A stretch of DNA of 6,511 bases. It comes from Desulfurococcales archaeon (GTDB lineage Archaea; Thermoproteota; Thermoprotei_A; Sulfolobales; WANQ01). A program made the translations under genes and the position numbers. The DNA is taken from the NCBI GenBank assembly GCA_027043985.1, contig JALUDQ010000013.1:1-6511 (forward strand), written 5' to 3'. Within the stretch, counting starts at the first letter, position 1. Each line of letters begins with the position of its first letter. Shown one piece after another: positions 1 to 6,060 of this stretch. A model generated the notes under the pieces. The model was not told the origin of the DNA, searched no databases, and saw only the letters and a list, made by a program, of their open reading frames with translations.

Positions 1-1
1 A

Positions 2-217
2 ATAGCTGGTGTATTGTCTGGCGTAGTGGGGGCTATCATATTGGCTGTGATAATATCTTTTCTTAGCGCAATAATACTAGGGCCGCTAGGAGCTATAGTA
101 GGCGCGATTATAGGTCTTGGTGTTGGGCTGGGATTGATAATAGTCTACATAGGCAAGATACTTATTGCTACTATAGGGGGGTTAGTGGGAGGACTTATAG
201 CTGGTAAGAAGAAGTAG
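2..217 (+). CDS. C-terminal part of a glycine-rich hydrophobic membrane protein (partial at left edge)
   Basis: The reading frame is open to the left edge, so this is probably the tail of a longer gene. A TTG at position 14 could also start a 67-residue peptide, but the codons before it show no stop and there is too little sequence to judge an SD. The product is almost entirely Gly, Ala, Ile, Leu and Val with repeated GxxxG-like spacing. It forms two or three likely membrane helices and ends in the basic tail GKKK, which would sit on the cytoplasmic side. I do not recognise a family. Glycine-zipper packing of helices is an inference from composition. It ends 14 bp before the hydrogenase-maturation-type protease on the same strand, so the two may be co-transcribed. 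A functional link is unproven. Confidence 0.6.
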   Translation: MAGVLSGVVGAIILAVIISFLSAIILGPLGAIVGAIIGLGVGLGLIIVYIGKILIATIGGLVGGLIAGKKK

Positions 218-231
218 GATTACATGGTACA

Positions 232-720
232 GTGGAGATGATTAATGAGATAATAGAGTGGTTGAAGAACGGAGGAGAAGGTCTTGCTATAGCTTGTATA
301 GGGAATGAGCTTAGATGTGATGATATAGTAGGACTCCTATTCTGCCGACAGCTTGCAGACAAGTGTGGCTTGAAGATTAAGAGCTTAGAATGTCCCGGAG
401 GGCTCGAGTTATGTACTCATAGGCTCTCAGAGATAAAGCCTCAAAGACTACTCGTAGTTGATGGTGTTAAAGCTGGCTTGGAGCCTGGTAGTATTGTTTT
501 TACGTGTAGCCTAGATGATATAGTATCCTTTGAGCCTATAACAACTCATAACCTGCCGTTAGATGCTGTTATAAGGTATGTTAGAGAGACTATTCCGAGT
601 ATTAGGGAGGTCTGCTTGCTTGGAATCCAAGTATCATGTCTAGACATAGCTGGTGAACCAAATAAGCATGTAGTTGAGGCTGCAGAAAAGCTTGTAGACC
701 TTATATGTAACACATTATAG
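232..720 (+). CDS. Hydrogenase maturation endopeptidase, HycI/HybD family (peptidase A31/M52)
   Basis: This 162-residue protein fits the family of nickel-dependent endopeptidases that remove the C-terminal tail of the [NiFe]-hydrogenase large subunit after nickel insertion, in the cytoplasm. The N-terminal strand is followed by IGNELRCDDIVG (residues 23-34), matching the family signature GNxLxxD(D/E)xxG. By alignment with HybD and HycI the expected nickel ligands are D31, D77 (in LLVVDG) and H106 (in TTHNLPL), and all three are present. The TTHNLPL box and the LGIQVSC segment near residue 130 resemble HycI more than HybD. The length is usual for the family. I take GTG 232 as the start; ATG 238 two codons later is an alternative, and no strong SD decides between them. 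No hydrogenase subunit lies in the window, so the substrate is unknown. F420-reducing, membrane-bound or sulfhydrogenase types are all possible. Confidence 0.88.
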   Translation: MEMINEIIEWLKNGGEGLAIACIGNELRCDDIVGLLFCRQLADKCGLKIKSLECPGGLELCTHRLSEIKPQRLLVVDGVKAGLEPGSIVFTCSLDDIVSFEPITTHNLPLDAVIRYVRETIPSIREVCLLGIQVSCLDIAGEPNKHVVEAAEKLVDLICNTL

Positions 721-726
721 GGTTTC

Positions 727-1218
727 CTAGAATAGTTTTATACGCTTTGATAATTCTTGGAGTCTTGATAAGACTTTTAATGCTATATTTCTTATTTCTT
801 CTTCATCATCGTATCCCTCATATAATGCTAGGAATAGTGGCTCAGCCCATATAGCTGTTTCATAGAGGCCTTTGAGTTCTGGTCTAGTTTTCTCTAAGGC
901 GTAGGCTCTAGCCCTAATACTCTTATGTTGTCTAGGTATTATTGATTCCACGATTACCTTTTCGTCCACCTCTATGTTTCTCCTACGATAGCTCTCATAG
1001 ATCTTGTCTCTTAGTATATCGTATAATTCGTGGATATGGGTTGCAGAGAGATATTTTATGAAGTATTCCAGAGATTTCCAAGTCCATTTAATAAGCTCTA
1101 CGATATTGTTTTCAGCCATAGCTCTAACAGCGTTGTCTAGAGAATCCACGTATAGTCTTAGAAATGTTGAAGTGTATCGGGTCGTGTTTAGCGGTGGTTT
1201 TGTGTTATTGTTTGCCAC
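727..1218 (-). CDS. Uncharacterised all-helical protein coupled to lysS (possibly HEPN/PaREP1-like)
   Basis: I do not recognise this 163-residue protein with confidence. It is predicted to be almost wholly alpha-helical: amphipathic helices span roughly residues 15-36, 38-60, 62-80 and 120-160, with an acidic DDEEE cluster at 137-141 and a basic C-terminus. The segment from 38 to 80 (ELIKWTWKSLEYFIKYLSA and the following helix) is reminiscent of the paired helices of HEPN or PaREP1-type archaeal proteins. The R-x4-6-H motif of HEPN RNases is absent (the histidines are at 61, 63 and 98), so a nuclease role is not supported. The GTG start at 1218 lies 14 bp inside the 3' end of lysS and is preceded by GGGAG seven bases upstream. 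It is therefore very probably translated from the lysS transcript by coupling. It converges on the protease gene with a 6-bp gap. Confidence 0.75.
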   Translation of the reverse strand: MANNNTKPPLNTTRYTSTFLRLYVDSLDNAVRAMAENNIVELIKWTWKSLEYFIKYLSATHIHELYDILRDKIYESYRRRNIEVDEKVIVESIIPRQHKSIRARAYALEKTRPELKGLYETAIWAEPLFLALYEGYDDEEEIRNIALKVLSRLQELSKRIKLF

Positions 1219-2710
1219 TAGTTGTCTCCCTTGCTTCCTCCCGCTTCATCATGGGGAACAGTATTACCTCTTTAATCGATGTTGAGCCCGTTAGGACCAT
1301 TATTAGTCTATCTATTCCTACACCTAACCCGCCAGTAGGGGGCATACCGTGTTCAAGTGCTTCTACGAAGTCCCAGTCATATGGATGGGCTTCTACATCG
1401 CCTTTCTTCTTTCTTTCCTCTTCTTCTCGGAAATACTTTGCCTGTAATATGGGGTCGTTGAGTTCTGTGTAGGCGTTTGCTAGCTCTAATCCGGCTATGT
1501 ATGCTTCAAATCTTTCAGCATACTCTGGGTTCTCTCTATGGGGTTTTGTTAACGGTGATGCTGATGCTGGAAAATCTATTACGAATGTTGGTTGTAGGAG
1601 TTTTCTACCTACAAGTCTATCAAATAACTTGATTATAGCTCTGCCCCGCTCATAGCCTCCAGCTATCTTGAGCTGATATTCTCTTAGCAACTCCTTTATC
1701 TGGTCGTCTGATAGTTCCTCTACGTTGAGGTTAGCGTATTCTCTTAATGCGTCTACTAGTCTTATCCTCTTCCAAGGCGGCGATAGGTCTATGGTTTCCT
1801 CAATGGTTTCGCCTTTTTCTGTTTCAACAGGGTATTTTACCTTCATAGTTCCTAGTACTCTCCATGCAACAGTTGACACGAGGTTCTCGGTTAACCTCAT
1901 CATATCGTTATAGTCAGCATAGGCTTCATAGGCTTCCATCATAGTGAACTCTGGGTTATGGTGAACGTCTATGTCTTCGTTTCGGAAATTCTTTCCGATC
2001 TCGAAGACCTTGTTAAACCCTGCTATTATGAGTCTCTTCAAGTAGAGTTCGGGGCTTATGCGGAGATACCAGTCTTCATCTAATGCCCAAACATGTGTTA
2101 TGAAGGGCTTTGCTGCCGCTCCACCGTATACTGGTTGGAGTATGGGGGTTTCTACTTCAAGGTAGCCTTGACTCCACATGAATTTCCTTATCTCTTCAAT
2201 AACCTTGAACCGTGTCTCAAAGATTTTTCTAACCTGGGGGGTCATCATTATGTCGAGGTATCTTTTACGGTATCTTACTTCTGTATCCATTATCCGGTGA
2301 CCGTATTTTACTGGAGGACTACGTAGCGCCTTCGCGGCTAGCATGTAGTCTTCTACTCTTATAGTAAGCTCTCCTCTCTTGGTATAGAATAATTCTCCGT
2401 AAACGTTTATGAAGTCTCCCAAGTCTATGTTATCCATAAACCAGTCAAACTTGTCTCCCAGTTCCTTCTTGTATAGGAACAATTGTATCCTATAGCCATC
2501 GTCAACTAGGTCTACGAAAACTAGTTTACCATGTCTACGTACACCTACAACCCTACCCGCAACCGCTACCTTTACACCAGTTCTAGGTGCTTCTAGGATC
2601 CTTTTAACGGGAATAGGAGCAAACTTTAGCTGATGCGGGTAGGGGTTTATTCCCTCCTTCAATAGTTTTTCTCGCAGCTTCTTACGCTGCTCTAATTCTA
2701 TCTGAGACAT
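1205..2710 (-). CDS. lysS: Lysyl-tRNA synthetase, class II
   Basis: This enzyme charges tRNA-Lys with lysine using ATP, in the cytoplasm. The 501-residue length equals that of bacterial LysS. An N-terminal helix (residues 3-18) leads into an OB-fold anticodon-binding domain at about 45-125 (VAGRVVGVRRHGKLVFVDL). The class II catalytic core then follows. Motif 1 is at about 172-190, ending in the family proline P189. Motif 2 is at about 236-258 (FEIGKNFRNEDIDVHHNPEF, ATP-contacting R243). Motif 3 is GLGVGIDR at 461-468 with R468. The GGAAAKPF (196-203) and ELANAYTELNDP (409-420) segments are typical of LysRS rather than of AspRS or AsnRS. The ATG start has GGGTG eight bases upstream. The gene appears to have its own promoter in the 96-bp gap before it and is followed by an overlapping helical-protein gene. 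Many archaea use the unrelated class I LysRS; this one is clearly class II. Confidence 0.97.
   Translation of the reverse strand: MSQIELEQRKKLREKLLKEGINPYPHQLKFAPIPVKRILEAPRTGVKVAVAGRVVGVRRHGKLVFVDLVDDGYRIQLFLYKKELGDKFDWFMDNIDLGDFINVYGELFYTKRGELTIRVEDYMLAAKALRSPPVKYGHRIMDTEVRYRKRYLDIMMTPQVRKIFETRFKVIEEIRKFMWSQGYLEVETPILQPVYGGAAAKPFITHVWALDEDWYLRISPELYLKRLIIAGFNKVFEIGKNFRNEDIDVHHNPEFTMMEAYEAYADYNDMMRLTENLVSTVAWRVLGTMKVKYPVETEKGETIEETIDLSPPWKRIRLVDALREYANLNVEELSDDQIKELLREYQLKIAGGYERGRAIIKLFDRLVGRKLLQPTFVIDFPASASPLTKPHRENPEYAERFEAYIAGLELANAYTELNDPILQAKYFREEEERKKKGDVEAHPYDWDFVEALEHGMPPTGGLGVGIDRLIMVLTGSTSIKEVILFPMMKREEARETTSGKQ
1226..1230 (-). promoter_or_regulatory. Ribosome binding site inside the lysS 3' end, for the helical-protein gene
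   Basis: On the minus strand GGGAG lies seven bases before the GTG at 1218, within the last codons of lysS. It supports the overlapping GTG start over the downstream internal ATG (residue 34) and suggests translational coupling. Confidence 0.5.
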
Positions 2711-2718
2711 TCATAGTG

Positions 2719-2723
2719 CACCC
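2719..2723 (-). promoter_or_regulatory. Ribosome binding site of lysS
   Basis: GGGTG on the minus strand ends eight bases before the ATG at 2710, matching part of the archaeal SD consensus GGAGGTG. It fixes the lysS start. Confidence 0.5.
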
Positions 2724-2769
2724 TTAGGGGGATAACCATGTCGCTAACATTCATAACCGGATACTAGTA

Positions 2770-2777
2770 TGATAAAT
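2770..2777 (-). promoter_or_regulatory. Possible TATA box of the lysS transcript
   Basis: ATTTATCA on the minus strand lies in the 96-bp gap upstream of lysS and resembles an archaeal TATA element. Transcription would begin about 25 bases downstream, near 2746, giving a leader of about 35 bases that holds the GGGTG SD. This is an inference from position and base composition only. No clear purine-rich BRE is visible. Confidence 0.3.
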
Positions 2778-2806
2778 GTTTTTCTCATACAACTAGTAGA
2801 ATAAGG

Positions 2807-3445
2807 CTATAATAGTGTCCTCCTCGCAATAATGAGCTTTGATATAATGAATATATACGCATTAACGCCTGCCGCATCGTTTACAGGTTCGCTATAGAGG
2901 TCTACTAGCCCCATTCTCCAGAGATAAGTTAGCGTCCTCATATACCATCTACGCCAGTATTCTGCTTCCCTAGCATACTGATATTCTTGGGGAAATACTT
3001 TTTGAATACCATGTTTTCTAACTTCTTCTTCTATAGCATTAGCATATTGTTTCACAAAGGTGCATGCCGTTGATATACCGTAAACTGATTTATGCATTAT
3101 AGTCCGGGTATTATTGTCGATATAGTATTGGATTTCCCTTGGAACATAAGGGAAGCTACGACATGTTAGAGGCTTATAGGTTGAGTGAACTAAACACTTA
3201 TTGTCTCTAGCTAGGAAGGGACAACGCTTATTATTGTTGAGCTTTATCGCATAAGATAATACTATGTTTTTACCGGAGACTTCATCATATATTCTATAAC
3301 CCTCCATTAACTCTAGGTTAACGCCAAGTCTCGTAGCCTCTCTACGCAGGATAAGAGCCTCATGTGGTAGAATAGTTATCGGTGAAAGTGTACAACATAT
3401 CCCGCAACCCATGCATTTAAATACTATTCTCGGTGAATCATCCAA
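2807..3445 (-). CDS. YkgJ-type CxxCxxCC zinc/iron-chelating domain protein
   Basis: The N-terminus carries KCMGCGICC (C11, C14, C17, C18), the signature of the YkgJ / UPF0153 family (Pfam CxxCxxCC, putative zinc or iron-sulfur binding). The rest of the family pattern follows: CPFL at 75-78, KCLVH with C84 and H87, a proline-leucine-TCRSFPY stretch with C95, and a later C128. The expected ligand set is complete. The biochemical role of this family is not established, and some members are annotated as Fe-S oxidoreductases without proof. Residues 130-212 form a helical extension rich in Tyr and Trp. The start is taken at TTG 3445: an in-frame stop lies two codons upstream, and the first internal ATG (residue 12) would delete C11. 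A GGCGAT five bases upstream is a weak SD. It is transcribed divergently from the radical SAM gene and lies upstream of lysS on the same strand. Confidence 0.85.
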   Translation of the reverse strand: MDDSPRIVFKCMGCGICCTLSPITILPHEALILRREATRLGVNLELMEGYRIYDEVSGKNIVLSYAIKLNNNKRCPFLARDNKCLVHSTYKPLTCRSFPYVPREIQYYIDNNTRTIMHKSVYGISTACTFVKQYANAIEEEVRKHGIQKVFPQEYQYAREAEYWRRWYMRTLTYLWRMGLVDLYSEPVNDAAGVNAYIFIISKLIIARRTLL

Positions 3446-3627
3446 TGCTTATCGCCGATAATCCCTAGTAGACTATAATTCGCTCATTAAAGGAGTCGTC
3501 TAGTGGGTGAACACTATAGTATTACATCTTAGGTATCGGCATAACACCAAATATTATATTTTATCCCCAGGCCAACGAGCTATAATAGGCTTAAGAAAAC
3601 ATTACTTAGCGTCTAAGCGATGCATCA
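3446..3627. promoter_or_regulatory. Divergent intergenic region with candidate promoters for both flanking genes
   Basis: This 182-bp AT-rich stretch must hold promoters for the minus-strand YkgJ-type gene and the + strand radical SAM gene. For the + strand, TATA-like candidates are the AT-rich run at 3551-3563, TATAATA at 3581-3587, and TTAAGAAAA preceded by GGC at 3588-3599. The last would place a start site close to the ATG at 3628, giving a very short leader. For the minus strand, CTTTAATG near 3487-3494 and AATTATAG near 3472-3479 are candidates. Several short dyads also lie here: 3449-3461, 3501-3516 and 3605-3617. No tRNA or C/D-box RNA pattern is visible. Assignments are by eye and tentative. 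Confidence 0.4.
3449..3461. repeat. 13-bp inverted repeat next to the YkgJ-type gene start
   Basis: TTATCG-C-CGATAA is a perfect six-base dyad with a one-base centre, lying three bases upstream of the TTG start at 3445 and overlapping its presumed SD. It could be an operator or occlude the ribosome binding site. Dyads of this size also occur by chance about once or twice in a window of this length. Confidence 0.35.
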
Positions 3628-4785
3628 ATGATAGTAGTCGGTGTAACCTATATGAACCTCTTACTCGAAGCGATTAAGAGAAAGGAGAAGATCCTATCAA
3701 CACTAGAGAACGTCTTATTAAAGGAGGAGAAGGAAAGAGCGTTAAGAGACCATCATTCCCGGAGACCCCCAAGACCATGCGGTATAACTATTCACACAGG
3801 CGTAGGATGTAGTCTGGGATGCCTCTACTGCTATGTTCCCGATATGGGCTTCCCCATGAAACCCCGACCCTACCATTTATCCGGCATTGAACTAGCCTAT
3901 GCGTTAGCAGCAAACCCTTACGTCTACCCAGGCTACACGCTAGCAGCCTATGGTAGTGTTACCGAGCCCTTTCTCCCAGAGACAAGAGATAGAGCATTAG
4001 AGTATATTTCAACAGTGTACAAGTATCTTAGACTGCCAAGCCAGGTTTCAACGAAAATACCCTTATCACGTGAACTAGCAGTCAAACTAAAGGAGAGTGA
4101 ACCCGGTTTAAGCGTACTAGTAACCATTATTACTATCGATAAAGCCGGGGTACTTGAACCAAATGCACCATCTCCTCTCGAACGCTTCGAGTCCATAGAG
4201 GTTATGAGGAAGGCGGGCCTCCATGTAACCTTGTTTATGCGTCCAATAATACCGGGTATAACTGATAGGGAAGCAGAGAAAATAATCGCTTTAGCTGCTG
4301 AGAAAAAAGTTAATGGAATCATTCTAGGCTCTTTGAGGGTTACTCCCGGTATAATAAAGAGATTATCGACTAGGGGGGTAGATGTAGGAGAGATCGTGAG
4401 GCGGTTGCCGCGGAAGCCTAGGAGTAGTAGAGACCAGGTAACGATACGTGAAACAGATTTAAAGAAGAAGATAGCACGTATAGCAGAAGAACACGGCTTA
4501 AGAGTTTACCCCTCGGCTTGTGCTGCAAACATAGATTCCCACGGGTTAGCGTGTAATGCTTGTAGGCTCGGTCCTTGTGGTAGCTTAAAGAATATGCCAG
4601 TGATATCGGAGAGTGATGTTAGGGAGGCTTTAGAATACTTTGGATTGAAGGCATATAGTGTTTTGGTAGGTAATAGTAGGGTTAGAGTTAGGCTAAGGTA
4701 TAATGCTCCTAAAACTGTTATTGAACGGTTTAGACAACTAATAATCAGTGTTGCAAGGAGGAGTGTTGATATAAGTATAGGATAA
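3628..4785 (+). CDS. Radical SAM protein, spore-photoproduct-lyase-like, with C-terminal Cys cluster
   Basis: The protein has the radical SAM motif GCSLGCLYCYV, with C61, C65 and C68 binding the 4Fe-4S cluster that cleaves S-adenosylmethionine. It continues through the usual half-barrel, including AYGSVTEPFLPETRDRALEY (107-126), an STK segment at 141-143, and FMRPIIPGITD (203-213). This order matches the SplB-like group (COG1533, DNA-repair photolyase-related radical SAM proteins). Substrate and reaction are unknown, and a DNA-repair role is not shown. After the barrel, C298, C309, C312 and C317 form a second cysteine group (ACAANIDSHGLACNACRLGP) that could hold an auxiliary Fe-S cluster or zinc. 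The last 60 residues, after the cysteines, look like a small alpha/beta domain rich in Arg and Val. The ATG at 3628 gives 385 residues. ATG 3652 (residue 9), preceded by GGTG eight bases upstream, is an equally good start. Base composition changes across the gene (see findings). Confidence 0.88.
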   Translation: MIVVGVTYMNLLLEAIKRKEKILSTLENVLLKEEKERALRDHHSRRPPRPCGITIHTGVGCSLGCLYCYVPDMGFPMKPRPYHLSGIELAYALAANPYVYPGYTLAAYGSVTEPFLPETRDRALEYISTVYKYLRLPSQVSTKIPLSRELAVKLKESEPGLSVLVTIITIDKAGVLEPNAPSPLERFESIEVMRKAGLHVTLFMRPIIPGITDREAEKIIALAAEKKVNGIILGSLRVTPGIIKRLSTRGVDVGEIVRRLPRKPRSSRDQVTIRETDLKKKIARIAEEHGLRVYPSACAANIDSHGLACNACRLGPCGSLKNMPVISESDVREALEYFGLKAYSVLVGNSRVRVRLRYNAPKTVIERFRQLIISVARRSVDISIG

Positions 4786-4787
4786 GA

Positions 4788-4794
4788 TTTTATT
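4788..4794 (+). terminator. Possible T-rich archaeal terminator after the radical SAM gene
   Basis: TTTTATT follows the stop codon at 4785 by two bases. Archaeal RNA polymerases often stop at such T-runs without a hairpin. It is short and interrupted, so support is weak. The same AT-rich run could instead act as a TATA element for the next gene. Confidence 0.25.
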
Positions 4795-4852
4795 CCTCTA
4801 GCGTCAAACTGGGTTCCAGCATACATAGATAGTATTCGTCATTGAATGAAGT

Positions 4853-4858
4853 GGTGGA
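4853..4858 (+). promoter_or_regulatory. Ribosome binding site of the four-helix membrane protein
   Basis: GGTGGA ends six bases before the ATG at 4865 and matches the GGTG core of the archaeal SD, supporting that start. Confidence 0.5.
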
Positions 4859-4864
4859 TTAGAT

Positions 4865-5302
4865 ATGATAGAACTCATTGATAAAAAGTGTCTCTATTAT
4901 TCTATTATAGCATCAGCTATACCCGTAGCCGCGATAACAATTGTGTCAAAAGACTTAGCCTACATAGCAGTACTAATAGCATCAATAGCCTCGGGTATTG
5001 TAGCTGCAATAGTTTATACTGGCGAGCTTCTAAACGCTAAGGATAAGGTCTCGGTTACAGCTGCTTTAGGCTATGGTATAGGATATCTAGTAGGTATAAG
5101 TGTTGCGGCATTAGCCTACGCGTTTAGAGGTATAAAGGAGCTAGCCGCTTTCGCTAATACTGGTTTCCAGGGAGGATACGTTGCATTATTGATAGTATCA
5201 ATCCTAATATCATATGTAACCGGTATGATAGCTTTTGACAGAATGGTTAAGAGGAAAATAGTATCCAGAAAGGTTACAACAAGAAAGCGTAGAAGGAGAT
5301 AA
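4865..5302 (+). CDS. Hypothetical four-helix membrane protein with basic C-terminal tail
   Basis: I do not recognise a family for this 145-residue protein. Four hydrophobic segments are clear, at about residues 10-28, 31-52, 66-87 and 104-124. They are rich in Ala, Ile, Gly and Val. Short loops separate them, including GELLNAKDK at 53-61 and RGIKELAAFANTGFQGG at 88-104. The tail from 127 to 145 is strongly basic and ends in RKRRRR, so by the positive-inside rule it should lie in the cytoplasm, with the N-terminus on the same side. Such a tail could bind nucleic acid, ribosomes or acidic lipid headgroups; this is speculation. The gene lies 79 bp after the radical SAM gene on the same strand and converges on the HTH-PRTase gene with a 34-bp gap. 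Whether it shares a transcript with the radical SAM gene is unclear. Confidence 0.8.
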   Translation: MIELIDKKCLYYSIIASAIPVAAITIVSKDLAYIAVLIASIASGIVAAIVYTGELLNAKDKVSVTAALGYGIGYLVGISVAALAYAFRGIKELAAFANTGFQGGYVALLIVSILISYVTGMIAFDRMVKRKIVSRKVTTRKRRRR

Positions 5303-5336
5303 TATCTCTCAACAGCTATTAACTTGTTATCCGGTT

Positions 5337-6047
5337 TTATCGTTTATACCAATATGCTACGTGTACTTTTAACCCGGTCTCCTCTATAATTGGAACCCAC
5401 TCGTCACCTACTGCTACAACCGAGAATATGCCGACAAGTTTACTCTTAGTGTTCTTTACTATTTCTACTAGTGCTCTACAAGTCCTCCCCGTTCTAAGGA
5501 GATCGTCTACAATTAGTACTCTATCTTTTCCCGTAAAGGGGTCTTTTGGAACATATAGTTTAGTTATTACTGGCAAGTCTCTTGACATAAGACTGTATTC
5601 GAGGTATTCTCTTAGGCTTGCCTCGGGTCTCTTCTTTACTATAACGACCTTCGCATTAAAGTATTCGGCAACACTAAGGGCTACTGGTATACCATCTACT
5701 TCTATGCTTAATATTATAGTGGGTTTTTCTTCTCTGAAATAATAGTATGCTTCTAGTCCTACAAGCTTCATTACTCCTACATCATATATTATATCGTTTA
5801 AATCTATTATACCTCCATCAACTATTCTAATAAGCCTCCCCAGTAGATCGGCAATAATCTTCTTCTCAACTATGATGTTTAACATTTGCTTTGCCTTCTC
5901 AACAGTTGGTAGGATTTTACCTGAGATATACTTCCATATGCTGGGTGCTGGTATTCCAAATAGTTCTTCTAATTCGCGATAAGTGTAGTATTTCCTTAAT
6001 ACACGTAATAGTTTTATAGCAGTAAATCTGGGATCATCGACTTCCAT
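5337..6047 (-). CDS. HTH-phosphoribosyltransferase fusion, probable PRPP/purine-responsive regulator
   Basis: This 236-residue protein joins an N-terminal helix-turn-helix (about residues 20-55, core YRELEELFGIPAPSIWKYIS) to a type I phosphoribosyltransferase domain (about 85-232). The PRPP-binding loop is RVLIVDDLLRTGRT at 176-189, with the paired acids D181 and D182 intact. A central strand and turn, LSIEVDGIPVALSVAEYF, is at 113-130, and a flexible-loop segment, SLREYLEYSLMSRD, is at 144-157. The overall order recalls adenine/xanthine PRTases and the purine repressor PurR. Archaeal HTH-PRTase proteins such as GfcR of haloarchaea act as transcription regulators rather than salvage enzymes. 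Whether this one is catalytic, regulatory or both cannot be told from sequence. The ATG at 6047 has AGAGG eight bases upstream, overlapping the stop of mevalonate kinase, so the two are one operon. Confidence 0.87.
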   Translation of the reverse strand: MEVDDPRFTAIKLLRVLRKYYTYRELEELFGIPAPSIWKYISGKILPTVEKAKQMLNIIVEKKIIADLLGRLIRIVDGGIIDLNDIIYDVGVMKLVGLEAYYYFREEKPTIILSIEVDGIPVALSVAEYFNAKVVIVKKRPEASLREYLEYSLMSRDLPVITKLYVPKDPFTGKDRVLIVDDLLRTGRTCRALVEIVKNTKSKLVGIFSVVAVGDEWVPIIEETGLKVHVAYWYKR

Positions 6048-6055
6048 ATTGATTG

Positions 6056-6060
6056 CCTCT
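6056..6060 (-). promoter_or_regulatory. Ribosome binding site overlapping the mevalonate kinase stop
   Basis: On the minus strand TAGAGG combines the kinase stop codon (TAG, 6061-6059) with an AGAGG SD eight bases before the regulator ATG at 6047. It supports that start and suggests termination-reinitiation coupling. Confidence 0.6.

Noticed and set aside
721..726. Possible bidirectional terminator between the convergent protease and helical-protein genes
   Set aside because: The gap is only 6 bp, with no hairpin and no convincing T-run for either strand within it.
1004..1472. Two overlapping + strand ORFs (1004-1285 and 1164-1472) opposite the helical-protein and lysS genes
   Set aside because: They lie antisense to lysS and its coupled gene, show no domain logic and have Ser- and Cys-rich composition typical of shadow frames.
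2761..2770. Perfect 10-bp palindrome ATACTAGTAT next to the lysS TATA candidate
   Set aside because: A 10-bp palindrome is expected several times by chance in a window of this size, and nothing else marks it as an operator.
3948..4322. 124-codon minus-strand ORF inside the radical SAM gene
   Set aside because: It is antisense to the conserved radical SAM barrel, and the sense frame explains every motif.
4506..4826. 106-codon minus-strand ORF over the end of the radical SAM gene
   Set aside because: It is antisense to the cysteine-cluster domain, its translation is a Leu/Ser/Thr-rich shadow, and it has no convincing SD.
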